This document shows, in pieces, positions 26,814-34,288 of a stretch of 64,000 nt of DNA. A program made the translations under genes and the position numbers. Location: contig JAXGPX010000002.1 in NCBI GenBank assembly GCA_040766745.1, positions 629,425-693,424 on the forward strand, given 5' to 3'. Source of the DNA: JAXGPX01 sp040766745 (lineage in GTDB: Bacteria; Bacillota; Sulfobacillia; Fermentithermobacillales; Fermentithermobacillaceae). Every line of letters starts with the position of its first letter. The first letter of the stretch is position 1. Under the pieces are notes generated by a model. That model searched no databases, was not told the DNA's origin, and worked only from the letters and a program-made list of their open reading frames with translations.

Positions 26814-27602
26814 TTAAATCATTTTTTTCTCCTGCAGCAGCGCGTACAGCCTGTTGGCCAGTTCATGCCCGCTGCCGGTGTAGAATTCCCGGTCCTTATT
26901 GACTTCTGGCGGGAAGATGCGTTCTACCTGTGTGGGCGAGCCCGAAAGGCCGTAGTGGCCTGGGTCGCGGTCCGGAAGGTCCTCCATACTCCACACGGTT
27001 ACCGGGGTGCCGCTCAACTGCTTCCTGCGCAGATAGGAGGGCAGACGTGGCGTGTTGGCATCCTTGTCTATGGTGATCAAACAAGGCATTTTCACTTGCT
27101 GGGTATAGACGCTGTGGTCTAGATTGACCTGCATGGAGATAGTCCCTTCAGCAGCAGATTCTACAGAAAGTACATTGCTTGCGTGGGGTATGTTGAGAAA
27201 CTCTGCCATCTCGGGCCCTACCTGAGCGGTGTCGCCATCAGTGGTCTGTTTGCCGCAGACGATCAGGTCGTAGTCGCCCAGTTTTCGTACGCCTTGGGAC
27301 AGCGTGTAGCTAGTGGCCAGCACGTCAGCCCCTGCAAACCGCCTGTCGCTGACCAGGACGCCGGCATCGGCCCCCATATACAGTGCTTCGCGCAGTGCCT
27401 CCTCTGCCTGCTGTGGCCCCATGGAAATGACCGTCACTTTTCCGCCGTAACGTTCTTTCAGCGAAAATGATTCTTCCAGCGCAAATAGGTCGTATGGGTT
27501 CAGCTTTCCTTTTGTCCCGTCACGTTTGAGTACTCCGGTTACAGGATCCACCTCTGCGTTAGAGGTACTCGGAACCTGCTTAATACAAACAATGATATTC
27601 AA
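26814..27602 (-). CDS. etfB: Electron-transfer flavoprotein beta subunit
   Basis: EtfB, 262 aa, carrying the second FAD (AMP in non-bifurcating forms). Motifs include NIIVCIKQVPST at the N-terminus, NPYDLFALEESFSLKE, a GADAGVLVSD segment and CGKQTTDGDTAQVGPEMAEFL, which lines the flavin site. The TTG at 27602 is chosen because GAGAGGTG lies 8 bases upstream and the family starts with that strand; the frame extends to 27620. First gene of the array, behind a good promoter. Confidence 0.9.
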   Translation of the reverse strand: MNIIVCIKQVPSTSNAEVDPVTGVLKRDGTKGKLNPYDLFALEESFSLKERYGGKVTVISMGPQQAEEALREALYMGADAGVLVSDRRFAGADVLATSYTLSQGVRKLGDYDLIVCGKQTTDGDTAQVGPEMAEFLNIPHASNVLSVESAAEGTISMQVNLDHSVYTQQVKMPCLITIDKDANTPRLPSYLRRKQLSGTPVTVWSMEDLPDRDPGHYGLSGSPTQVERIFPPEVNKDREFYTGSGHELANRLYALLQEKKMI

Positions 27603-27687
27603 GAATACAACACCTCTCAAAGTGGTCAGGCCAGTTTGCTCAAAAAAAATGGCTCCTTGTGCGATTATGATGTGTTGTTATGTTACG

Positions 27688-27716
27688 ATAGTAGATTACC
27701 TTGGCCCACAAGTCAA
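27688..27716 (-). promoter_or_regulatory. Sigma-A promoter of the etfBA-dehydrogenase-opp array
   Basis: On the minus strand TTGACT (27716-27711) and TACTAT (27693-27688) are separated by 17 bases. The leader to etfB would be about 80 bases. The spacer includes CTTG-TGGGC-CAAG, a weak dyad that could be a regulator site, possibly for the FCD-GntR protein at the far end of the array. Confidence 0.6.
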
Positions 27717-28150
27717 TCTCTTTTCATGCAATTTCCAATGTCACGCGAATTTCAGAGGAAGGGCGTGGATTCTTTTTACTGGATGTGCATGTTGCTGTCG
27801 GTGCTTCTGATGCTACCTGTGGAGTAAGTCAATGAGAATTCCAAAGAGATGATAATTGACATAACAGACTGGGAATTGATATTATTTAGAAACCCAGTAC
27901 TCGCCAGTACTCGTTAGTTGTAGAGGCGCTGTTTGGCTAAGAGGTATGAAATCATAATAGCGCGCCCAGGCTGCAAGGAAGCCATGAACACCCTCTACAC
28001 TTTTGTCATGGACTATTTCAGCGAACATAAGCGGTTGTGATTCTGACGAACCTTTCCGCTGAGTCAAGATGAACAGCCTAGAAACACCTGAAGTGTCTCT
28101 CACAGCACTCTGTATTTGTACATTTGCGCGATTCAGGTATTTTGGATGTT
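27717..28150. other. Intergenic DNA between divergent etfB and uvsE units
   Basis: About 430 bases with no recognisable gene. A 73-codon minus-strand frame (27882-28103) exists but has no ribosome binding site and no family resemblance that I can see. A plus-strand frame is open from 28082 and continues into the small reading frame at 28151. No promoter for uvsE was found with confidence. Confidence 0.5.
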
Positions 28151-28255
28151 ATGCTTTTGCATCCTAAAGGATCCGGCGAAAATGTTTTCGCTGCAAAAGT
28201 ACTTGAAGCATATTTAGACGGCAGTCACGCGATTCCGTCCGGAAAGGATAGGTAG
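28151..28255 (+). CDS. Short reading frame coupled to uvsE (34 codons, possibly a gene remnant)
   Basis: ATG 28151 to TAG 28255 encodes a 34-residue peptide (HPKGSGENVFAAKVLEAYLD ...). The frame remains open upstream to 28082, so it may be the tail of a lost gene. It ends 3 bases before the uvsE ATG, and the uvsE ribosome binding site (GGAAAGGATAGG) lies within its last codons, implying coupling if it is translated. No good Shine-Dalgarno precedes ATG 28151. The same DNA forms a branched inverted-repeat structure, so the coding reading is uncertain. Confidence 0.3.
   Translation: MLLHPKGSGENVFAAKVLEAYLDGSHAIPSGKDR
28154..28199. repeat. Nested inverted repeats able to form a three-way junction
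   Basis: CTTTTGCA (28154-28161) pairs perfectly with TGCAAAAG (28192-28199). Between them lie two further hairpins: ATCC-TAAA-GGAT (28161-28172) and GCGAAAA-TG-TTTTCGC (28176-28191). As RNA or single-stranded DNA this is a compact branched fold lying 60 bases upstream of uvsE. Confidence 0.55.
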
Positions 28256-28258
28256 CCG

Positions 28259-29515
28259 ATGAGCATAGGGTACGCCTGCCTTGCAATCGCTGTGCCCGGT
28301 AGCGACATAAAAGGCTGCACACTGAAGAACGCAACCGAAGAGCGTCTGTTGTCCCTGATTGGGCATAACCTTGATTCACTCGAAAGAATGATAGATTACA
28401 ACGTAAACAACGGCATTAAACTCTTTCGCATTTCTTCTGACCTGATACCGTTTGGTTCGAGTTTGGCGGCAGAACTGCCATGGCAACAAATCTATGCGGA
28501 AAAGCTTTCGGATATCAGTAATCAGATCACCCGCGCGGGTATGCGGGTATCAATGCATCCCGGCCAGTACACAGTACTCAATTCTCCAGCGAATTCCGTT
28601 GTGGAGCGAGCCGTGCAGGATCTCAATTATCACACAAAGGTTTTGGACAGCCTGGGACTTGGGCCTGAACACAAACTCGTGCTTCATCTGGGCGGCGTTT
28701 ACAGAGACAAAAGTCAGGCGAAAAACAGATTTGTATCAAATTTTAAGGGGCTGGATTCCCGGGTTCAAAACAGGTTGGTGCTGGAAAATGACGGTGTCAT
28801 GTTTAACATCATGGACGTGCTTGAAACAGCAGCTGTCGTCGATGTTCCCGTGGTGTATGATAACCTCCATAATGCTGTGAATCCGGCGGATATAGTCCGC
28901 AATGATCTTGATTGGGCCAGATTATGTTCGGCAACTTGGAGAAAGAGCGATGGACTGCAAAAGATTCATTATTCGCAGCAGCACAGTGAAAAGAGACCGG
29001 GGGCGCATTCGGAGTCGATCAATATTGACACGTTTCTTGAGTTCTACAGGCAACTCTCGGGAATGGATCTCGATGTCATGCTGGAAGTCAAGGATAAGAA
29101 CATATCCGCTCTAAAATGCATCAACTGCGTCTCAAACACGGGCATCGGCATGCTGGAAGCCGAATGGGCACGTTATAAATACTGTGTTTTGGAGCGGTCT
29201 CCAGAAATATACAACGCAGTTCGCAGACTACTTCGAGATAAAGGCGCATATCCGGCCTTGGAGATGTACCGTATGATCGAGGAAGCCTTCAGTATGCCAG
29301 TTGTTGCCGGCAACGCCGTTAACGCGGCACAGCATGTGTGGGGATATTTCAAGGACAAGGCGTCGCAAACTGAGAATAAGCGCTTTCAGAACTTGTTGCA
29401 GAAATTCGTCTCAGGTGAGGCAGGCATACAGCCTGTAAAGAACAATCTGTTGACGCTTGCAAGGAAATATGCCGAGGACTACCTGTTGAACGGATATTAT
29501 TTTTACAAATCATAA
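28259..29515 (+). CDS. uvsE: UV-damage endonuclease UvsE/UvdE
   Basis: TIM-barrel endonuclease nicking 5' of UV photoproducts, an alternative to UvrABC; 418 aa. Family signatures are IGYACLAIAVPG at the N-terminus, SMHPGQYTVLNSP (metal His), LVLHLGGVYRDK, LVLENDGVMF, VVYDNLHN and a late DVMLEVKDKN, together providing the His/Glu/Asp metal ligands. About 100 C-terminal residues beyond the barrel extend it past the minimal enzyme, as in several Bacillota. It is followed after 13 bases by a TspO-like gene; the two probably form one unit, perhaps a light-stress response. Confidence 0.92.
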   Translation: MSIGYACLAIAVPGSDIKGCTLKNATEERLLSLIGHNLDSLERMIDYNVNNGIKLFRISSDLIPFGSSLAAELPWQQIYAEKLSDISNQITRAGMRVSMHPGQYTVLNSPANSVVERAVQDLNYHTKVLDSLGLGPEHKLVLHLGGVYRDKSQAKNRFVSNFKGLDSRVQNRLVLENDGVMFNIMDVLETAAVVDVPVVYDNLHNAVNPADIVRNDLDWARLCSATWRKSDGLQKIHYSQQHSEKRPGAHSESINIDTFLEFYRQLSGMDLDVMLEVKDKNISALKCINCVSNTGIGMLEAEWARYKYCVLERSPEIYNAVRRLLRDKGAYPALEMYRMIEEAFSMPVVAGNAVNAAQHVWGYFKDKASQTENKRFQNLLQKFVSGEAGIQPVKNNLLTLARKYAEDYLLNGYYFYKS

Positions 29516-29528
29516 GGAGGGTGTCAAA

Positions 29529-30335
29529 GTGGACAATAAAGAAGGGCTTTTGTTGAAAGTTGTAGTGGTTGTCACATTTGTCGCCATGATTGCCGTAAAT
29601 GCGCTGGCAAACATATTGCCCATCAACGGAATCAGCACCGGAGCCGTATCGGATTCTTACCCCAACTTATTTGCACCCGCCGGACTGACCTTCTCTATTT
29701 GGGGACTGATTTATGTGCTGCTTGCTGCGCACACGCTCTATCAGATTGGTTTCTTTCGAGGCAATGAGAAGAAGGCTGACGATGTTCTGATGTGCAAAAT
29801 TGGCATCGTTTTCTCGGTCTTGTCTTTGGCAAATGCAGTATGGGTATTTTCATGGCATTACAGGATTATTCCATTGTCCATGGCTCTGACGACGTTCATG
29901 CTTATCTGCCTGATAGTTATCGTTACTGCCATAAACGCACAAAGTCTGTCGTTGAGGGAGGAGCTTCTGATCCGCCTGCCGTTTAGGGTGTATTTTGGTT
30001 GGATTACTGTCGCAACGATTGCAAACGCAACCGTACTGCTTGTGAGCACTGGATGGAATGGCTTTGGATTACCTGAAGCCACGTGGACAATCGTCATTCT
30101 GGCAGTAGGCGCGCTAATCGGAGTGGCAACACTGCTACGTTTTCAGGATATTGCTTATGGTCTTGTGCTCATTTGGGCATATGCCGGGATACTGATCAAA
30201 CATACCTCGGCCTCTGGTTTCTCAAATCAATACCCCGGCGTCATCGTTGCCGTAAACATTTGCCTTGCGCTTTTTATCGCTGCCGTCGTCTTGGTACTGT
30301 CCAGAAAACCCAGGTTGTATGCCAAATCGATATGA
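29529..30335 (+). CDS. TspO/MBR-like tryptophan-rich membrane protein
   Basis: Integral membrane protein of 268 aa with about seven hydrophobic segments. The characteristic piece is FAPAGLTFSIWGLIYVLL near residue 50, found in the longer clostridial relatives of TspO; later Trp residues (WVFSWHY, WITVATIANATVLL, STGWNGFG) suit the family. TspO proteins bind tetrapyrroles and respond to light or oxidative stress. Adjacency to uvsE fits that, but the function is inferred. AAGGAGG lies upstream of the GTG start. Confidence 0.75.
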   Translation: MDNKEGLLLKVVVVVTFVAMIAVNALANILPINGISTGAVSDSYPNLFAPAGLTFSIWGLIYVLLAAHTLYQIGFFRGNEKKADDVLMCKIGIVFSVLSLANAVWVFSWHYRIIPLSMALTTFMLICLIVIVTAINAQSLSLREELLIRLPFRVYFGWITVATIANATVLLVSTGWNGFGLPEATWTIVILAVGALIGVATLLRFQDIAYGLVLIWAYAGILIKHTSASGFSNQYPGVIVAVNICLALFIAAVVLVLSRKPRLYAKSI

Positions 30336-30464
30336 TATCGTGAAATGATATCGTGAGCATAAGGAGTGCGTATAATGATATTGGATCAATACGGACAGGT
30401 TCAAGGAGAGGCGCAACTGTATCGGATTGGAACAGGGGATTCTAGGTGATCAATTTGTGCCTAG
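30336..30464. other. Intergenic DNA with a 12-bp direct repeat and a 24-codon frame
   Basis: ATGATATCGTGA occurs twice (30332-30343, containing the tspO-like stop, and 30345-30356). AAGGAG at 30361 then precedes ATG 30375 by 8 bases, opening a 24-codon frame that ends at 30449. The site is good, but the peptide matches nothing I know. Confidence 0.3.
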
Positions 30465-30489
30465 AAAAACAAAACCCCTCAAATCGGGG
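30465..30489 (-). terminator. Terminator of tRNA-Ala
   Basis: On the minus strand CCCC-GATTTGA-GGGG is followed directly by TTTTGTTTTT. The stem is short but GC-only, and the element lies 30 bases past the tRNA 3' end. Confidence 0.55.
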
Positions 30490-30518
30490 GGAACCGGTTC
30501 GTAAATATTCGGGTTGTT

Positions 30519-30594
30519 TGGTGGAGCCGAAGGGAATCGAACCCACGACCTCCTGAATGCCATTCAGGCGCTCTCCCAACTGAGCTACGGCCCC
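30519..30594 (-). tRNA. tRNA-Ala, anticodon GGC
   Basis: Full cloverleaf of 76 bases with encoded CCA. The acceptor GGGGCCG pairs with CGGCTCC and includes the G3-U70 wobble pair that identifies alanine tRNAs. D-arm GCTCAGTTGGGAGAGC; anticodon loop ATGGCAT with T33 and anticodon GGC at 30559-30561 (complement); T-arm GTGGGTTCGATTCCC. Reads GCC/GCU codons. Confidence 0.97.
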
Positions 30595-30613
30595 ACCTGC
30601 ACTCTACGTTAAT

Positions 30614-30641
30614 ATAATACCGATTTCGCGGCAAAAGTCAA
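30614..30641 (-). promoter_or_regulatory. Promoter of tRNA-Ala
   Basis: On the minus strand TTGACT (30641-30636), a 16-base spacer, and TATTAT (30619-30614). The predicted start is about 13 bases before the mature tRNA 5' end. Confidence 0.7.
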
Positions 30642-30857
30642 GTATACCCGTAGTTCCGTGTTATCGGAACACTCTTTGGCCAGTTCTTTGGCAAATGTCT
30701 CTTCCGTCCATAACAGGACAAGTCTCCTTCTATGCAAGTATGACCAATTACACAGAATTCATTACGTTCCCGGAGAAATCGACAATCAAGCCAGCAGCTG
30801 AACATCTTGGCCCAATAGGCTCAATTACAGAGCTATTCGGAGTCCCCTCTAAAAGCA

Positions 30858-31157
30858 TTACTGGCCCCAAAACCGGCCAGGTTTCAACCCAACCTGGTAC
30901 CAGAATCGACCACCTTCAGCCCAAACGTGGTATCAAAACCCGCCAGGTTTCTGCCAAACCTGGTACCAAAATCGACCACCTCAGCCCAAATTCAGTAAAA
31001 AAGCCCCCGTTTTTGTTCTCACGGAGGCCTTACTGGCCCCAAAACCCGCCAGGTTTCAACCCAACCCGGTACCAGAATCGACTACCTTCGGGCCAAACGT
31101 GGTATCAAAATCCGCCAGGTTTCAGCCAAACCTGGTACTAAAACCGACCACCTAATG
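30858..31157. repeat. Nested repeat block: two ~125-bp copies, each with two ~66-bp subunits
   Basis: A block beginning TTACTGGCCCC at 30858 recurs at 31030 (172-bp period) with few changes. Each block holds two subunits starting CCAGGTTT (30877, 30943; 31049, 31115). In each, CCAGGTTT is followed about 6 bases later by an AACC(T/C)GG arm, then GGTAC(C/T)A and (A/C)TCGACCACC-like words. A fifth partial copy follows near 31156. A 148-codon frame across the block is repeat-derived and not gene-like. It lies in the 737-bp gap between tRNA-Ala and oppF (system 2); 30642-30857 shows nothing recognisable. Confidence 0.75.
30997..31028 (-). terminator. Terminator lying between the two repeat blocks
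   Basis: On the minus strand GCCTCCGT pairs with ACGGGGGC (8 bp, one G-U) around a 10-base loop and is followed by TTTTTT. It is a second stop behind the system 2 opp operon. Confidence 0.65.
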
Positions 31158-31217
31158 CCAGTACCGGTATCAAGATCGACCATTGGCGTATTTCCCCAGT
31201 ATCTCCCCTTAATGCAT

Positions 31218-31254
31218 AAAACGGGGAGGTGAACATTAGGACCTTCCCCGTTTT
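31218..31254. terminator. Bidirectional-type terminator of opp operon 2
   Basis: AAAACGGGGAGGT (31218-31230) pairs with ACCTTCCCCGTTTT (31241-31254) with one bulged base. T-runs flank it on both strands. It lies about 80 bases after the oppF stop on the minus strand. Confidence 0.8.
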
Positions 31255-31331
31255 ACCGTTTTACACACGTTTTACATTGTCCGTCGCCGTCTTGCTGTTG
31301 GCGTCCTGTTTTGACGTCGTACCTAACGTTA

Positions 31332-32288
31332 TTAATATAAGAAACAAGATGCCCAGTGTCCTGCTTCGACCTCTTTTAATACTGGGTCTTCTTGCCGGCA
31401 GCGTTCATGGGCCCTTGGGCACCTTCCTGCGAACCTGCAGCCGGGCGGTGGATTGATTGGGCTAGGCACTTCTCCTGGCAAACTAATGCGTGTCCTGGAG
31501 TTTTCTACAACCGGATCCGGTATAGGGTTGGCTGACATAAGTGCCTTTGTATAAGGATGAAGCGGGGAACTGTAGATTTGCCCTGAAGGTGCTATCTCGA
31601 CGATTTTGCCAAGGTACATGACTGCCACCCTGTGGGAGAAATGGCGTACCATTGAAAGGTCGTGGGCAATGAACATGAAGGAAAGTTCCCGTTCCTCCTG
31701 AAGTCTTGTTAGCAAGTTCACTACCTGTGCCTGAATGGAAACGTCCAATGAAGAAATAGGCTCGTCTGCGATTATGAACTCAGGATCTACAGCCAGTGCA
31801 CGTGCTATTCCAATTCTCTGCCGTTGCCCGCCTGAGAATTCATGGGGGAACCTGTTTGCGTGTTCTCTGCTAAGGCCAACAATGCCTAGAAGATGGTTTA
31901 TCTTGTCAAGCCGCTCTTGTCCTGCTGCTAGGCCGTGAATATCCATTGGTTCGGCGATAATTTCGCCTACTGTCATTCGCGGATCCAATGATGCGTACGG
32001 GTCCTGAAAGACCATTTGTAGTTTCCGGCGAAACCACAGAAGGTCTTTTTCCGGCATCTTGGTAATGTCCTGGCCGTCGAAGACTATTTTTCCGGCGGTA
32101 GGTTCGTATAGCCTTGATACGGTTCTGCCTACAGTAGTCTTGCCGCAACCGCTTTCTCCGACAATTCCAAGAACTTCGCCTTTTGCAACTGAAAATGTAA
32201 CGTCGTCTACTGCCTTAAGGACCCGGCGTTTTCCAACTGTGAAATACTTTTTCAGGTTATCAACCTGGAGGGCGATTCTATCAGTCAC
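31332..32288 (-). CDS. oppF: Oligopeptide ABC transporter ATPase OppF (system 2)
   Basis: ATPase of 318 aa. Walker A GESGCGKTT, Q-loop VFQDPYASLDP, canonical signature FSGGQRQR, Walker B IIADEPISSLD, and C-terminal CRFAGRCPRAHERC. The frame is open to 32378, but GTG 32288 has GGAGGT 7 bases upstream and overlaps the oppD stop by 8 bases, so coupled translation is likely. Last gene of operon 2. Confidence 0.92.
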   Translation of the reverse strand: MTDRIALQVDNLKKYFTVGKRRVLKAVDDVTFSVAKGEVLGIVGESGCGKTTVGRTVSRLYEPTAGKIVFDGQDITKMPEKDLLWFRRKLQMVFQDPYASLDPRMTVGEIIAEPMDIHGLAAGQERLDKINHLLGIVGLSREHANRFPHEFSGGQRQRIGIARALAVDPEFIIADEPISSLDVSIQAQVVNLLTRLQEERELSFMFIAHDLSMVRHFSHRVAVMYLGKIVEIAPSGQIYSSPLHPYTKALMSANPIPDPVVENSRTRISLPGEVPSPINPPPGCRFAGRCPRAHERCRQEDPVLKEVEAGHWASCFLY

Positions 32289-33348
32289 TGACACGACCTC
32301 CATTCTGAAACTCTCTCGTAAGAGGATTGGGATTGGCGTGGTGATGAAGCCAACACGATACTTGGTGGCCATTTCCAATCCTGGTTGGCATTGCGTCTTG
32401 CTCGAGGCAGATCTTCATCGAGTATTTGCACCGTGAAGCAAATGCACAACCTTTGGGAGGCTCAAAAAGGTCAGGCGGAGTCCCCGGAATAGAGGCTAAC
32501 TCCATTCTTGTCGGCCTGTCGAGCCTTGGCACTGCCTGAAGAAGAGCCTGGGTGTATGGATGGGCAGCATGGTAAAAGATGTCCGAAGAGGAGCCGCTCT
32601 CAACAACTTTACCTGCGTACATCACGACGATGTTTCTTGAAAGGCGTGCTACTACCCCTAGATTATGGGTAATCAGCACTATGGTCATGCCCAGTCTATC
32701 CTGTAGACTCTGAAGAAGCTCGAGAATCTGAGCTTGAATAGTCACATCCAGAGATGTGGTAGGCTCGTCTGCAATGAGCAGCTGAGGCTGGCACGCAAGG
32801 GCTATGGCTATCATAGCTCTTTGACGCATTCCGCCGCTGAACTCATGGGGATACTGAGTTGCCCTAACCGCAGGGTTAGGAATTTCAACCATGTTGAGCA
32901 TCTCTATTGCCCTTTCCATGGCCTCGCCCCTGGATAAATGCTGATGTTTTACTATGGCTTCAGCTATCTGCCTTCCAACAGTCATGGTTGGGTTCAACCC
33001 GGTCATAGGATCCTGAAAGATCATGCCAATGTCCTTGCCTCTGACAGATTGCATTTGCTTTTCTGTCAGCGACAGGATATCCCTGTCGTTAAACATGATC
33101 TTACCGCCGTTGATTTTGCCAGGTGGCATAGGAGTCAACCTCATTACAGCCTGAACGGTTACAGTCTTGCCGCATCCTGATTCCCCTACGACTGCCAGGG
33201 ATCCTCCTTGTTCTACTGAATAAGTGACGCCGCGAACCGCGTGTACTTCACCTGCATAGGTGTGAAAAGATACCTGGAGGTCTTCTATGGAGAGCAGCGG
33301 TTTTCCAGCCGGCCCATTCAACTCCTTGTTAGCAATGCTTCGTTCCAT
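32281..33348 (-). CDS. oppD: Oligopeptide ABC transporter ATPase OppD (system 2)
   Basis: ATPase of 355 aa. Walker A GESGCGKTV, Q-loop IFQDPMTGLNP, signature FSGGMRQR, Walker B LLIADEPTTSLD, and C-terminal CAFASRCKYSMKIC with a longer tail. AAGGAGGG precedes the ATG. It lies 13 bases after oppC. Confidence 0.92.
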   Translation of the reverse strand: MERSIANKELNGPAGKPLLSIEDLQVSFHTYAGEVHAVRGVTYSVEQGGSLAVVGESGCGKTVTVQAVMRLTPMPPGKINGGKIMFNDRDILSLTEKQMQSVRGKDIGMIFQDPMTGLNPTMTVGRQIAEAIVKHQHLSRGEAMERAIEMLNMVEIPNPAVRATQYPHEFSGGMRQRAMIAIALACQPQLLIADEPTTSLDVTIQAQILELLQSLQDRLGMTIVLITHNLGVVARLSRNIVVMYAGKVVESGSSSDIFYHAAHPYTQALLQAVPRLDRPTRMELASIPGTPPDLFEPPKGCAFASRCKYSMKICLEQDAMPTRIGNGHQVSCWLHHHANPNPLTREFQNGGRVSD

Positions 33349-33361
33349 CTAAGATCCCTCC

Positions 33362-34285
33362 TTATTGACGCAGGCGCGGGTCAAGAGCGTCTCTCAATCC
33401 ATCGCCGACAAAATTGAACGATAGTATTAGCAAACTCATGGCTACTGCCGGAATAATCATGTTTTGAGGATATATCCTTAGTACCTGGTACCCCTCGTTA
33501 GCAAGAGTTCCAAGGCTTGCTTGAGGCATGGGGACACCCAGCCCGATGAAACTCAAAAACGCCTCTCCGAAGATTGCGCCAGGGATACTTGAAGTAAGGC
33601 TCACCAGGACAACGCCCATTGTATTAGGGATAAGGTGCCTGGCAATAATTCTCTTGGGAGATGCGCCTACAGACCTTGCTGCAAGGACGTATTCCATCTC
33701 TTTCAGCTGAAGGACCTGGCCTCTTACCAGTCTGGCCATGCCTACCCACCCTGTCAGACTCATAGCAATGATAATCGATGTCAGGCCGGGCTTCATGACA
33801 ACCAGGAGTAAGATTACCACCAAAAGGTATGGGATTCCGTACAGAATATCGACTATGCGCATCATAACGTCATCTATAGTTCCGCCGAAATAGCCGGCTA
33901 TGCCTCCCCAGATTACGCCTATTACCAGGTCGATAAAGGCAGCTGTGACTCCGATGAAAACCGATATTCTTGTGCCGTGCCACAATCTGGTGAACATGTC
34001 TCTACCCAGGTAGTCTGTGCCGAACCAGTGGCGGCTGCTTACGAATTCGTTAACATGGCCGTAGTCACAAGTACGGTAATCCCATGAACTAATTATGGGG
34101 CCGATTATAGCCATAATCCCAAGTAGGGCAAGGATGGCAAGGCCGGTAAGGGCCAGTTTGTTCTTGCGAAATCGCATCCAGACGTCCTGCCAGTATCCTA
34201 TTGGCGGCCTAGTAATTGAATCACTTGACTTCTCGTCCAGGGTAAGGGGGGCAAAGTCTTCTGATTTTGGATCGTATCTCATCAC
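33362..34285 (-). CDS. oppC: Peptide ABC transporter permease OppC (system 2)
   Basis: Permease of 307 aa with a long cytoplasmic N-terminus and six helices. The coupling loop is EYVLAARSVGASPKRIIARHLIPN and the C-terminus GDGLRDALDPRLRQ is characteristic. GTG 34285 and the adjacent ATG 34282 are both possible starts after AAAGGGGG. It lies 3 bases after oppB. Confidence 0.92.
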   Translation of the reverse strand: MMRYDPKSEDFAPLTLDEKSSDSITRPPIGYWQDVWMRFRKNKLALTGLAILALLGIMAIIGPIISSWDYRTCDYGHVNEFVSSRHWFGTDYLGRDMFTRLWHGTRISVFIGVTAAFIDLVIGVIWGGIAGYFGGTIDDVMMRIVDILYGIPYLLVVILLLVVMKPGLTSIIIAMSLTGWVGMARLVRGQVLQLKEMEYVLAARSVGASPKRIIARHLIPNTMGVVLVSLTSSIPGAIFGEAFLSFIGLGVPMPQASLGTLANEGYQVLRIYPQNMIIPAVAMSLLILSFNFVGDGLRDALDPRLRQ

Positions 34286-34288
34286 CGG

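Noticed and set aside
27882..28103. 73-codon minus-strand frame in the etfB-uvsE gap
   Set aside because: No ribosome binding site and no recognisable family; kept only as intergenic DNA.
30695..31141. 148-codon plus-strand frame
   Set aside because: It runs through the nested repeat block; its protein repeats are simply the translated DNA repeats, and it has no ribosome binding site.
30858..31157. CRISPR array
   Set aside because: Only four diverged palindromic units with unequal periods (66, 106, 66), no unique spacers, and no cas genes.
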